Positions 16,155 through 24,656 of a stretch of 64,000 nt of DNA are shown here, one piece after another (the first letter of the stretch is position 1; every line of letters begins with the position of its first letter). The stretch spans positions 87,612 through 151,611 of the forward strand of contig CAKKQC010000027.1 in the NCBI GenBank assembly GCA_919901855.1, written 5' to 3'. The stretch is from a bacterium (GTDB lineage Bacteria > Oederibacteriota > CAKKQC01). Made by a program: the position numbers and the translations under genes. The notes under the pieces are model-generated. The model did not search any database. It was given only the letters and a program-made list of their open reading frames with translations, and was not told where the DNA came from.

Positions 16155-16201
16155 CCCTTCGACTCGCCCTTGGGGTGCGGCTCCGCGGGACTCGCTCAGG
16201 G
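16155..16201 (+). repeat. Short dispersed repeat, copy B
   Basis: Carries the same half-elements as copy A (CCCTTCGACTCG ... GACTCGCTCAGGG) but with about 22 nt between them, including a small GCGG-CT-CCGC hairpin. It lies in the 101-nt gap between tonB and the FecR-domain gene; nothing else is seen there. Confidence 0.55.
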
Positions 16202-16232
16202 TGAGGCCTGCCAAGGGGAGAGCGCATGGGCC

Positions 16233-16901
16233 TCACTCCGGTTTGAAGTGGAATGTCAGCTCGCCCCACTGCGCCACCTGCGGCGTGTCGTGCGGCAGGG
16301 GCGCGAAGACGTATCTCCGCAGGGTTTGCGTCGCGAGCAGGTCAAGCTGGCGGTACCCGGACGTCACGGGCACGATGATCTGGTCGTCCACGGTCCCGTC
16401 CGGGTTGACCTTGAACCGGAGCACGACCTTGGCGTCCACGCCTTCCTTCTTGGCCCAGTCCGGGTATTCGAGCGGCTCCTGGTACTTGATCTTGCGGCCC
16501 GTGCCGCCCGGGCCGCCCGGCCCCGCCGACGCCGGCCCTTGCGGCCCGCCGCCCTCGCCCGCGGCCGTACCCATCAGGTCCTCGCCGCTCCGCCGGGGTC
16601 TGCGCCCCACGGGCACGAAATCGGGGGTCGCGACGGTGACCTGGCCGCGGACCGCGGGACCGGTGCGGACCGCCGCGGTCCCGTGCCGGCCCCCGGGCTT
16701 CACCTTCTCGATCGCGGCCCCCTGCGGCCCCGGGCTGCCGCCGCCCGGACCGGAGACCAGCGAGATCTCCGTGATCCGCGGGAGCGTACCGGCGAAGGGG
16801 CCGCCACCGATGAACAGGAGCAGGAGGACGACGAGGTGGACGAGGAAGGACATTCCGAGCGACGAGGGCAGGCCGGCGGACTCGCGCGGCTTCAGCGCCA
16901 C
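16233..16901 (-). CDS. tonB: TonB family energy transducer
   Basis: A 222-residue protein: cytoplasmic N-terminus, one membrane anchor (MSFLVHLVVLLLLFIGG, ~17-33), a Gly/Pro-rich periplasmic linker to ~140, then the TonB C-terminal domain (PLEYPDWAKKEGVDAKVVLRF, VNPDGTVDDQIIVPVTSGY, LDLLATQTLRRYVFAPL). GTG 16901 starts 7 nt after exbD. It transmits the proton-motive force captured by ExbBD to outer-membrane partners. The nearest candidates are the barrel protein at 18.1-19.8 kb and the BtuB-like receptor at the window start. Confidence 0.9.
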   Translation of the reverse strand: MALKPRESAGLPSSLGMSFLVHLVVLLLLFIGGGPFAGTLPRITEISLVSGPGGGSPGPQGAAIEKVKPGGRHGTAAVRTGPAVRGQVTVATPDFVPVGRRPRRSGEDLMGTAAGEGGGPQGPASAGPGGPGGTGRKIKYQEPLEYPDWAKKEGVDAKVVLRFKVNPDGTVDDQIIVPVTSGYRQLDLLATQTLRRYVFAPLPHDTPQVAQWGELTFHFKPE

Positions 16902-16908
16902 GACTGGC

Positions 16909-17331
16909 TCACTTTCTCGCGGGCGACCGGGGCAGGGGCTCGGTCGCGATCGCGAGCCGCTCGGCCCCCGCGCCCTTGGCGACGTCGAGGGCGCCAGCGA
17001 CCACGGAGAACGCGAGCCGGGCGTCGGCCTGCACGACCACGAGCTTGTTCCCGATCCGGAGCTCCCGGAGATAGTCGCCGAGCCGCGTCTTGGGCACCTC
17101 GGTGTTGTTGACGTAGTACCGCTCGTCCGACGTGACCGCGAGGATGATGTCGCGCTCGGAGAGCGACGGCAGGGCCTGGGTCCTCGGCATCTTGATCTTG
17201 ATCCCCGCCGTCATGATCAGGGGCGTCGTCACCATGAAGATGATGAGGAGGACGAGGAACACGTCCGTGAGCGGCGTGATATTGATCTCGGCCATCGGCT
17301 CATGGGCCTCGACCGGCGATCCGACTTTCAC
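16909..17331 (-). CDS. exbD: ExbD/TolR family biopolymer transport protein
   Basis: A 140-residue protein with the family's single N-terminal membrane helix carrying the proton-binding Asp (INITPLTDVFLVLLIIFMV, Asp within PLTD). A periplasmic domain (MPRTQALPSLSERDIILAVT ... KLVVVQADARLAFSVV) follows. It starts at GTG 17331, 12 nt after exbB. Length and order fit an ExbB-ExbD-TonB motor operon. TolR is the main alternative, but the adjacent tonB favours ExbD. Confidence 0.93.
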   Translation of the reverse strand: MKVGSPVEAHEPMAEINITPLTDVFLVLLIIFMVTTPLIMTAGIKIKMPRTQALPSLSERDIILAVTSDERYYVNNTEVPKTRLGDYLRELRIGNKLVVVQADARLAFSVVAGALDVAKGAGAERLAIATEPLPRSPARK

Positions 17332-17343
17332 CGGGGGCTCCCG

Positions 17344-17982
17344 CTATTTCCCGGGCGCGAGGACGTCGAGCGCCTCGCCGATCCCGAGCTCGAGCTCGGT
17401 CGCCGTGCGGCGCACCACGCGGATGAAGTAGTTGTACGCGGCCACCGCCGGGATCGCGACCAGAAGGCCCGCCGCCGTCGCGACGAGGGCCTGCGCGATG
17501 CCCGACGCCACGACCGTGGCCCCGCCCGATCCCGCGGACGCGAGGTCGCGGAACGCGTTCATGACGCCGAGGACGGTGCCGTAAAGCCCGATGAACGGCG
17601 AGATCGCGCCCATGGTCGCCAGGATCGAGAGGAACTTTTCCATCTCCACGATCTGCCAGCGGGCGTGCCGCTGGAGCTGGGCTTCGAGCTCGTCGCGGCG
17701 CACGGGCTTCTCCATCACCCGGCGCACGCCTTCCTTGAGGAGGGCGGGCAGGGGGCCCGGGGTCTCGTCGCACAGGACGATGAGCGCGCCCAGGTCGTCG
17801 CCCTTCTTGTGCGTCCGGCGGAACCGCAGGAAGAATTCGTGCACGTTGATGCGGCACCGGCGGAAATAGATGAACCGCTCGAGCATGACGCCGAGCGAAA
17901 TAACCGAGCACGCGATCAGGAGCCACATCGTGCCCCCACCCCGGCTCACCAGTTGCCAGAACCCCATGTCGGCGATGTTCAT
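17344..17982 (-). CDS. exbB: ExbB/TolQ/MotA family proton channel
   Basis: A 212-residue protein with three membrane segments: ~15-35 (GGGTMWLLIACSVISLGVML), ~117-140 (LSILATMGAISPFIGLYGTVLGVM) and ~160-185 (GIAQALVATAAGLLVAIPAV). The GLYGTVLG and ATAAGLLVAIPA signatures are those of ExbB/TolQ. AAGGAGGGCGG precedes ATG 17982 and a TATAAT box lies ~64 nt upstream. It forms the stator with ExbD that powers TonB. Confidence 0.94.
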   Translation of the reverse strand: MNIADMGFWQLVSRGGGTMWLLIACSVISLGVMLERFIYFRRCRINVHEFFLRFRRTHKKGDDLGALIVLCDETPGPLPALLKEGVRRVMEKPVRRDELEAQLQRHARWQIVEMEKFLSILATMGAISPFIGLYGTVLGVMNAFRDLASAGSGGATVVASGIAQALVATAAGLLVAIPAVAAYNYFIRVVRRTATELELGIGEALDVLAPGK

Positions 17983-18045
17983 CCGCCCTCCTTGTCAGTC
18001 TGTCGGTTCGTCCGAACCGCCGGCCCCTTCCGGACCATTGGCCTG

Positions 18046-18051
18046 ATTATA
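18046..18051 (-). promoter_or_regulatory. -10 box of exbB-exbD-tonB
   Basis: A consensus TATAAT on the minus strand in the 83-nt gap between the barrel gene and exbB, with a ~55-nt leader ending in a strong Shine-Dalgarno. The -35 is poor. It would allow the motor genes to be expressed apart from the TPR and barrel genes. Confidence 0.45.
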
Positions 18052-18065
18052 CCCGTCAGGAGAAA

Positions 18066-19793
18066 CTAGAACGCGGCGAGCACGCCGAGGGATACGAGCC
18101 GCCGGGGCTCCGGGTAGCCCGCCCAGCGCTCGATGTCGGCCCCCCCGAGATTGTCGGCACGCAGCCGGACCTCGAAACGGGCGGCGGGCCGCCAGCCCAG
18201 GCTTACCCCCACCGCGGCGAAGCCCCGCAGGGTCCCGGCCGAGGCAACCGCCGACCGCGGACGCTTGGCCCGGACCTCGACGTTCAGCCCCGCCGTCAGC
18301 GCATTCCACGCGTACTCGGCGCCGGCCGTGGCTTCGCCGCGCGGCAGGTTCGCCATCGCGCCCCCGGTCGCCGTGATCGCCCGCGCGCTCGCCGCGGCGA
18401 AGAGCGTCAACGGCTTCAGCCCGGCCCACCGGCCCGACGCGAGGAACTCGTGAACGCGCAAGCCGGGCAGGGCGACGGGGGCGAAGAGCCCGAGCGACGG
18501 TATCAGGCCCCACGACCGCGCGTCGCGCGTGGCCGTCATCCGCCACGCGACCCGGATCTCGTCGCCCCGCCACCACCCCTGCCGCGCCCCCACCTCGAGG
18601 TTGGCGAGCTCGCGCATGGGCACCAGCCGCGCGCCGAAGACCGAGTACGGCGACTCGACCGCGTCGCGCGAGAGCCACGGGGCGCGGAGCGATGGCGCGA
18701 AGACCGCGGTCACCTCGGGGCCCGGCGGGCTCGTCCACGCGACGCCGCCGACGGGACGCAGCGACCCCGCGAAGACCCGGCCCCCGAAGACGCCCTCGGT
18801 CCGGAGCCCCGCCTGCGCGCGCCAGCGGGTCGCCGGCACCCACGACCCCTCCAGCGTGCCGCCCGCTAGGAAATGGTCGCCGGACGCGTCGGCGAACTCG
18901 GCCTCCGCGCGGCCGACGAACCGGACCGCGAGGGACCCCCGCTCCCACACGTGGACGGACCCCGTCCCCGCCAGGCCCGCGGCCCCGACGCTGCGGACGG
19001 GAGTGCGCAGGTGTACGATCTCGAGCCGCTGCTCGCCCGACCAGCCCGTGCCGGCACGGGACTCGTCGCCGGCCGCCCAGACGCGCGTGAGCCGGCGCGC
19101 CGTGTCCGCCTTGGCGGCGTTCCACGGAAGGTCGCGCCACGACTCGCGCCACCCCGCCCCCGCATGCACGAGGTCGGGGTCCGCGCCGAGCGACAGGAAC
19201 GAGAGCCACGCCGGCGGCGTCCCGGTCCAGCCGCCCGACACGGCGGCCCCGGTCTCGAACCCGCCCGCCCGCCCCCCCGACCCGGCCGGCCCCGCGGGCT
19301 CGCCCCGGAGCGTCGAGCCGTCGAGGTCGAGCCCGACCGCCGAGTGGTCCGTCTGCCGTCCGGCCCAGAGCCCGCCGCCGAGCCACCCCTTCGTGCCCCC
19401 CTCGAGCTTGACCGCGAGTCCGGTCCCCGTCCGCGTGGGGTGGGTGATCGCGGCGGGCTCTCGACGGCGAAGCGCCGTGACCGAGGATTCCTCCTTCTCG
19501 AGCAGGGGCGCCTCGTGCAAGCCCCGGAGCGGCGAGCCCGCGAGCGCCTCCTTCTGCGCCATGATCCGGGCGCGATTCTCGCCGATGATGACGAGCTCGG
19601 GGAGCTGGAACACGGGCTCCTCGACCGACTTCACCGGTGCCGGGGTCGTCGCCTCCGGCGCCTTCGCCCCCACGGTATCGGGCGGCGGCGCCGGAGCTTC
19701 CGGCCCGGCCGGGCGGCCCGACTTCTCGGCCGCCACGGCCGCGAGAGGCCAGCACAGCACCAGCGCCAGAAGAGTGCGCCGCGGATCAGTCAT
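18066..19793 (-). CDS. Outer-membrane beta-barrel protein, TonB-receptor-like but without a plug
   Basis: A 575-residue protein with a signal peptide (MTDPRRTLLALVLCWPLAAVAA), a Pro/Ala-rich stretch, then FQLPELVIIGENRARI at ~63-78, which resembles a TonB box. No plug domain follows. From ~100 onward there are alternating amphipathic strands, and the last strand RRLVSLGVLAAF ends in Phe, the usual outer-membrane assembly signal. Its ATG overlaps the stop of the TPR gene by 8 nt, and the ExbB-ExbD-TonB genes follow. I infer an outer-membrane component acted on by this Ton motor, but the ligand or role is unknown. The barrel C-terminus (FEVRLRADNLGG, LVSLGVLAAF) resembles that of TonB-dependent receptors. 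Confidence 0.75.
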   Translation of the reverse strand: MTDPRRTLLALVLCWPLAAVAAEKSGRPAGPEAPAPPPDTVGAKAPEATTPAPVKSVEEPVFQLPELVIIGENRARIMAQKEALAGSPLRGLHEAPLLEKEESSVTALRRREPAAITHPTRTGTGLAVKLEGGTKGWLGGGLWAGRQTDHSAVGLDLDGSTLRGEPAGPAGSGGRAGGFETGAAVSGGWTGTPPAWLSFLSLGADPDLVHAGAGWRESWRDLPWNAAKADTARRLTRVWAAGDESRAGTGWSGEQRLEIVHLRTPVRSVGAAGLAGTGSVHVWERGSLAVRFVGRAEAEFADASGDHFLAGGTLEGSWVPATRWRAQAGLRTEGVFGGRVFAGSLRPVGGVAWTSPPGPEVTAVFAPSLRAPWLSRDAVESPYSVFGARLVPMRELANLEVGARQGWWRGDEIRVAWRMTATRDARSWGLIPSLGLFAPVALPGLRVHEFLASGRWAGLKPLTLFAAASARAITATGGAMANLPRGEATAGAEYAWNALTAGLNVEVRAKRPRSAVASAGTLRGFAAVGVSLGWRPAARFEVRLRADNLGGADIERWAGYPEPRRLVSLGVLAAF

Positions 19794-22700
19794 GGGCCGC
19801 CGCCTTCCTCTTCGCCGGCGCCCCGCTCGCGGGCTTGCCCGTGCGGCTCGGCTTCTGGCCCTTCGGCTTAACTTGGGGCTTGGCCTTGGGCTTCGCCGGC
19901 GTGGCGGACGGCGTCGTCTCGTCCTCTTCGCCGGAGACCCCGGGCGCGGCCGCGGTCCCGAGGGCCTTGAGCCGGTCGGTCGCCGCGCGCAGGAGGTCGG
20001 GCGGGGGGTTCCGCTTCACGCACTCGAGGTACATCTGCTTGGCCTGCCCCGGCTTGGCCAGCGCCTCGTACCGCTGACCAATCCCGAAGTACGCGGTCGC
20101 CATCCACTCCGGGGTCGCGTCCTCCTTCTCGAGCACTCTGCGGAACATGTCGACCGCCTCGTCGTGCCGCCCGCCGGCGGCCAGCGCGTCGGCCGCCGCG
20201 AACGCGCACTGGACCGACCATTCGCCGCCCTTGGGCAGGCCGTTCGCCCCCTTCGTCCACTCCTCTAGAGCCTTCGTCTTGTCCCCGGACGACGACGCCG
20301 CGTCCCCGAGCGCGTACGACGCCTCGGCCGAGAGGTCCAGGAACCCGCACGCCTGCACCGCCTCGAAGTGCGGGAGGGCCTCCGCCTTCGCCCCGCGATC
20401 CCCGAGGAAGTACGCGAGCACGAGGTGCGCCTGGGCCGCCGCGCGCGCGCGCGGGAAGCTCCGGTCGAGCCGCTTGACCGCCGACTCCATCCCCGCCTGG
20501 TCGCCCTGCTTCTTCCGGACGAGACAGAGGTTGTAGAGCGCCTCGGGCGCGCGCGGGTCGGTCACGTCGTCGGCCACCCGCCCGAACAGCTCGACGGCGC
20601 CGGCGAAGTTGCCCGCCGCGTACCGCACCAGCCCGAGCCGGAACGAGGCCTCCTTCGCGAGGGCGTGCTTCGGGTACTTCGCCAGGAAGGTCGCGTACGC
20701 GACCTCGGCTTCGGGGAACCGGCCCAGGTCCTCGAGGGCCTCCCCGCTCTTGAGCCGGGCCGAGACCGCGAGGTCGGAGTCCGGATACTTCTCGATCAGG
20801 CCGCGGTACTGCTCGAGGGCGTCGAGGGGCTTCTTCTCCCGGCGGAAGCTCTCGGCAACCATGAGCTGGACCTCGGCCGCGAGGCTGGCCTGCGGGAACC
20901 TCGTCAGGAATTCGCGCGCCTGGTTCCGGGCGGCGTCGTAGTCGCCCATCTGGAGGTACGCCCACTGCATGCCGTAGAGCGCCTCGATGAGGCGAGGCGA
21001 CTCCGGGTACCGGGCCGTGTACTCCCGGTACGCGAGCACCGCCGGGCCGTAGGACTTCGCGTTGTAGAGGCAGTCGCCGATGCGCAGGGCCGCGGTCTCG
21101 GCCAGCTCGGGCACGGGTGAGGCGCCCGCCGCGGCTTCCGTGGCGAGCCGCCGGAACGCGGTCTCGGCCGCCGCGTACTGCTCCCGCTGGAAGAGCGTCT
21201 CCGCCGACGCCTGGAGCGCGAGCACGGCCTCCGCCGTCCCGGGCCACCGTCGCCGGAGCTGGTCCCACGTCCGCCGCGCCTCGTCGGGATCGTCGGAGCG
21301 GAACGCGCACCAGCCGAGCTGGAGCTGGGCCCACCGGGCCAGGTCCTCCTCGGGGCCGGCCACGACCTGCGTGTACGCGCCCCTAGCGTCCCCGAACCGC
21401 TTCTGGTTGAAGAGCGCGTCCCCGAGCCGGACGCGGGCGCGGTTCTTTATCCGCGCGTCCGTGGCCTCGCCGAGCGCAGCCCTGAACGCGGTCTCGGCCG
21501 TCTTCCAGTCGCCGGCCGCGAATCCGCACCAGCCCTGGCCGATCAGGCCCTTGATCCGCGTCTCCCCCGTCGCGGCCGCCGCGATCCCGTACGCGCGCCC
21601 GGCCCGGGCGTACTCGTGCAGGGCGAACGCCGCCTCGCCCTCCGCCAGGGCGGCGTCGGGGGCGAGCGGGGATTTCGGGTAGCGGGCGGCCAGCAGGTCG
21701 AGATGCGGGAGGGCCTCGGCGGCCCTTCCGTCGAGCAGCGCCGCCCAGCCCGCCCACAGGAGGGCTCCGTCCGCGAGCCCGGACGACGGGAGGTCTGCGG
21801 CGAGGGAGACGAACTCGCGCTCGGCCTCGCGGAAGTGCCGCTCCTGGAGGAGCGTCGACGCCAGCAGGTACCGCGCGGGCGCCACGAGCTTGCCCGACGG
21901 ATACTGGTCGAGGAGCGCACGGAAGGCCGCCTTCGCCTCGTTGAACCGCCCTAGCGAGAGGTGGATCCAGCCGCGGCTGTAGGTGGCCCACTCCCCGACC
22001 TCGTGGCCCGGCCAGCGGGCGGCGACGTCCTTGAGCTCGAGGAGCGCGTCGTCGGGCTTCCCCAGATCAAAGAGGCAGAGCGCGGCGCGGTACGCGGCGA
22101 ACGGCGCGGCCGGCTCCTGGGGATAGTCCTTCACGACCCCGAGGAAGGTCGCGCGGGCGCGCGGGAATTGCCGCTGCTTCAGCGCCGCCCATCCGAGGCT
22201 GTAGGTCAGCGGCGCCTTCGCCCGGGCGTCGGGCGCTCGCGCCAGCGCGGCGTCGAACAGCTTGTCCGCCCCCGCGAAGTCGTCGGTCCGGTACGCGCAC
22301 TCGGCCTGGCCCACGAGCGCCTCTTCCGCGCTGCGGCGGTCCGGCCCCGCGGCTGCCGCGTCGAAGACCGCGCGCGCTTCGGGGGTGCGGCCGGCCTGCA
22401 GGAGCACCCAGCCCCGTTGGAGCGACGCCGACGCCGAGAGCGTCCGATCGAGCCTCTCCGCCAGCTCGAAGTGCGCGAGCGCGGCATCGGACGATCCCTG
22501 CCGGCTCTCGACCCAGGCCATCCGGTAGGCCGCGGAGCCCTCGTACGGGCTCCCGCGGTAGGTTGTCAGCACCTCGCCGAACGCGCGGCCGGCCGCCGCG
22601 TCCTCGCCGAGCTGCCACGCCGCCTCCCCTTCCCAGAACGCGGCCGCGTCGTCGACCGGGGAGGGTCGCGACCAGGCCCGGACCCGGCGGAAATCCTCCC

Positions 22701-23064
22701 AAGCCGGTTTCGGGAGGTGGTTCGATAGCGCCGCGAGCCCGAGCCCGAGCTGGGCCCGGCTCCGGCCCGGCGCCAGGGGCTCGTGCGCGAGCCAGTCCGC
22801 GTAGGCGGGCTCGGCGTCGGTGCCGCCGTCGAGCCTGAACCCGGCGCGCAGGAGCGCGAGCCGGGCCTCGTCCTCGCCCGAAGCGGGGACGGCGTCGCGG
22901 ACGGCCAGGACGCCGGCGGGGCGGGACATCCCGAGGCGCGCGAGCTCATAGGGCGTGAACCCGCCGGACGAGGCGGCGGAAGGGCTTTCGGTGCCGCGGG
23001 CGGAATGCGCACAGGCCAGCATCAACACTCCGACTGACAAGCGGAGCGGCCTGTGTGATATCAT
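19786..23064 (-). CDS. Large periplasmic tetratricopeptide-repeat protein (1092 aa)
   Basis: A signal peptide (LRLSVGVLMLACAHSARG) is followed by some two dozen TPR/YbgF-BamD-type repeats, recognisable by recurrent A-x-x-x-F-x-x-x-x-x-x-Y-P-x-S/G and A-x-Y-x-x-G elements (FRALLDQYPSGKLVAPARYLLAS, YRGLIEKYPDSDLAVSARLKSG in parts). A Lys/Pro/Ala-rich tail follows from ~1045. It is probably a periplasmic scaffold, comparable to CpoB/YbgF-type partners of Tol/Ton systems but much larger. It is the first gene of a run with the barrel and exbBD-tonB, and its stop overlaps the barrel start. What it binds is unknown. Confidence 0.82.
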   Translation of the reverse strand: MISHRPLRLSVGVLMLACAHSARGTESPSAASSGGFTPYELARLGMSRPAGVLAVRDAVPASGEDEARLALLRAGFRLDGGTDAEPAYADWLAHEPLAPGRSRAQLGLGLAALSNHLPKPAWEDFRRVRAWSRPSPVDDAAAFWEGEAAWQLGEDAAAGRAFGEVLTTYRGSPYEGSAAYRMAWVESRQGSSDAALAHFELAERLDRTLSASASLQRGWVLLQAGRTPEARAVFDAAAAGPDRRSAEEALVGQAECAYRTDDFAGADKLFDAALARAPDARAKAPLTYSLGWAALKQRQFPRARATFLGVVKDYPQEPAAPFAAYRAALCLFDLGKPDDALLELKDVAARWPGHEVGEWATYSRGWIHLSLGRFNEAKAAFRALLDQYPSGKLVAPARYLLASTLLQERHFREAEREFVSLAADLPSSGLADGALLWAGWAALLDGRAAEALPHLDLLAARYPKSPLAPDAALAEGEAAFALHEYARAGRAYGIAAAATGETRIKGLIGQGWCGFAAGDWKTAETAFRAALGEATDARIKNRARVRLGDALFNQKRFGDARGAYTQVVAGPEEDLARWAQLQLGWCAFRSDDPDEARRTWDQLRRRWPGTAEAVLALQASAETLFQREQYAAAETAFRRLATEAAAGASPVPELAETAALRIGDCLYNAKSYGPAVLAYREYTARYPESPRLIEALYGMQWAYLQMGDYDAARNQAREFLTRFPQASLAAEVQLMVAESFRREKKPLDALEQYRGLIEKYPDSDLAVSARLKSGEALEDLGRFPEAEVAYATFLAKYPKHALAKEASFRLGLVRYAAGNFAGAVELFGRVADDVTDPRAPEALYNLCLVRKKQGDQAGMESAVKRLDRSFPRARAAAQAHLVLAYFLGDRGAKAEALPHFEAVQACGFLDLSAEASYALGDAASSSGDKTKALEEWTKGANGLPKGGEWSVQCAFAAADALAAGGRHDEAVDMFRRVLEKEDATPEWMATAYFGIGQRYEALAKPGQAKQMYLECVKRNPPPDLLRAATDRLKALGTAAAPGVSGEEDETTPSATPAKPKAKPQVKPKGQKPSRTGKPASGAPAKRKAAAHD

Positions 23065-23078
23065 GTCTTCCGGCTTTC

Positions 23079-23084
23079 AGAATA
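23079..23084 (-). promoter_or_regulatory. Candidate -10 box of the TPR-barrel unit
   Basis: TATTCT on the minus strand, 14 nt before ATG 23064, in the 81-nt divergent gap to rplY. A short leader with GGAAG before the ATG would result. No clear -35. Confidence 0.3.
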
Positions 23085-23145
23085 ACAGTTTTGCACCCCG
23101 AAGCGTTGGCAATGCCGCCGGGGGCGAGACATCCAGAGGTGGACC

Positions 23146-23928
23146 ATGCAGGCGACCGAGCTGACCGTTGAACTCCGCGAGAAGACCGGCAAGGAAGGCG
23201 CCGCCAAGGTGCGGCAGGCCGGAGGCATTCCCGCCGTCCTCTACGGCGCGGGCGCGCCCCCGCAAGCGCTTTCCGTGAGCTCGGCCGAGATCGACCGCCT
23301 GCTGAACCGCGCGGAACGCCGCCTCTCCCTGCTCACGCTGAAGGTGAAGGCGAACGGGACGGAGACGACGTCGGCCGCCGTCATGAAAGCCATCCAGCGC
23401 CACCCGGTCAACGAGGCCATCACGCACATCGACTTCCTGCGCGTGGACCTCTCGAGGAAACTGACGCTCGAAGTGCCGGTCATCATCGAGGGGTCCTCCC
23501 CGGGCGTCAAGCTCGGCGGCGTGCTCCAGCAGATGTTCCGCCATGTCCGCGTCCGCTGTCTCCCGGATCTCATCCCCGAGGGCGCGACCGCGGACATCTC
23601 CCATATGGAGATCGGCCACGTGCTCAACGCCGGCCAGCTCAAGCTGCCCGAGGGCGTCGAGCTCCTGACCGCGCCCGCCACGGGCATCCTCTCCATCATC
23701 GTGATCCACTATGAGGAGGAGAAGCCGGCCGAAGGCGAAGCCGCCGCCGCAGGGACGGCCGCGGCCCCGGCCGCGGATGCCGCCGCCGCACCCTCCCAGC
23801 CCGAGGTCATCGGCGAGAAGGAGCGCGAGGAGCGCCGCCTCAAGAAGGACGAGGAGAAGGGCACCCGCACCAAGGAAAAGGCCGAGCTCAAGGAAACGAA
23901 GGCGAAGGAAGAAAAGAAGAAGAAGTGA
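23146..23928 (+). CDS. rplY: 50S ribosomal protein L25 (general stress protein Ctc type)
   Basis: A 260-residue protein. The N-terminal L25 5S-rRNA-binding domain is residues 1-92 (ELREKTGKEGAAKVRQAGGIPAVLYG, QRHPVNEAITHIDFLRVD). The C-terminal Ctc/TL5 beta domain extends to ~188 (VPVIIEGSSPGVKLGGVLQQ, IPEGATADISHMEIG). An Ala-rich then Lys/Glu-rich tail of ~70 residues ends in a run of lysines. AGAGGTGG precedes ATG 23146. It binds 5S rRNA in the large subunit. The rplY-pth gene order is common in bacteria and supports both calls. Confidence 0.95.
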   Translation: MQATELTVELREKTGKEGAAKVRQAGGIPAVLYGAGAPPQALSVSSAEIDRLLNRAERRLSLLTLKVKANGTETTSAAVMKAIQRHPVNEAITHIDFLRVDLSRKLTLEVPVIIEGSSPGVKLGGVLQQMFRHVRVRCLPDLIPEGATADISHMEIGHVLNAGQLKLPEGVELLTAPATGILSIIVIHYEEEKPAEGEAAAAGTAAAPAADAAAAPSQPEVIGEKEREERRLKKDEEKGTRTKEKAELKETKAKEEKKKK

Positions 23929-23949
23929 CCGGCCTGATACAGTAAAGGT

Positions 23950-24510
23950 GTGTCCTTCAAGCCGGAGTCTCCGCTTCTCATTGTCGGCCTCGGCAATCCC
24001 GGCTCCCGCTACGACGGCACGCGCCACAACGCCGGCGCCATGGCGGTCGCCCGGCTCGCGGAACTCCTCGAGACCCGGTTCCACCGGAGCTTCTTCAAGC
24101 ACGCCTGGATCGCCAAGACCCCCCGCGCCATCCTGGCCCGGCCCAACGCCTTCATGAACGAGTGTGGCCCCGTCGTCGCCCGGCTCGCGAAGTCCTTCGG
24201 GCGGCCCCTCGTCGTGCATGACGACCTCGACCTGCCTCTCGGCGCCCTGCGATTCCGCACGAAGGGTTCCGCCGGGGGCCACAACGGCGTCGCGTCGGCC
24301 ATCTCCTTTCTCGGCACCCCCGACTTCCCGCGGCTCAAGATCGGGATCGGCCGGCCGGCGAGCAAGGACGAGGTCGTGGACTGGGTCCTGACCCGGTGCG
24401 ACGGGCCGGATCGCGCGGCGTTCGACGGCGCGATCGTTCGCGCGGCCGACGCCCTCCGGGCCGCCGTCGACCTGGGGCTCGACCGCGCCATGACGGAGCT
24501 CGCGGCGTGA
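23950..24510 (+). CDS. pth: Peptidyl-tRNA hydrolase
   Basis: A 186-residue enzyme with the family signatures LIVGLGNPGSRYDGTRHNAG (catalytic H26), ARPNAFMNECG, VVHDDLDLPLGALR (Asp91/92 region) and GSAGGHNGV. It releases peptides from prematurely dropped peptidyl-tRNA. GTG 23950 is the start. There is no proper Shine-Dalgarno, but a TACAGT box lies 6 nt upstream, so it may have its own leaderless transcript in addition to read-through from rplY 21 nt away. Confidence 0.96.
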   Translation: MSFKPESPLLIVGLGNPGSRYDGTRHNAGAMAVARLAELLETRFHRSFFKHAWIAKTPRAILARPNAFMNECGPVVARLAKSFGRPLVVHDDLDLPLGALRFRTKGSAGGHNGVASAISFLGTPDFPRLKIGIGRPASKDEVVDWVLTRCDGPDRAAFDGAIVRAADALRAAVDLGLDRAMTELAA

Positions 24511-24656
24511 GCCCCTTGCCCGAAGCTGCCGTCGGCGCCGAGCGCCGCGCGCGCCGCCTGCACCTCGCGCTGCTGGTCGTGCTCGCGGCCGGCGCCGTCC
24601 TCTGGCTCTGGCGCGTCTACGGCTTCGCCCCCTTAAGGATCGTGGAGCCGCGATGA
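24507..24656 (+). CDS. Small single-pass membrane protein (49 aa)
   Basis: GTG 24507 overlaps the pth stop by 4 nt, and the gene's own stop overlaps the lipoprotein ATG at 24653. It encodes a charged N-terminus (VGAERRARRL), one membrane helix (HLALLVVLAAGAVLWLWRVY) and a short tail. Overlap on both sides shows it is translated as part of the pth operon. No family is recognised; it may aid the following lipoprotein. Confidence 0.6.
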   Translation: MSPLPEAAVGAERRARRLHLALLVVLAAGAVLWLWRVYGFAPLRIVEPR

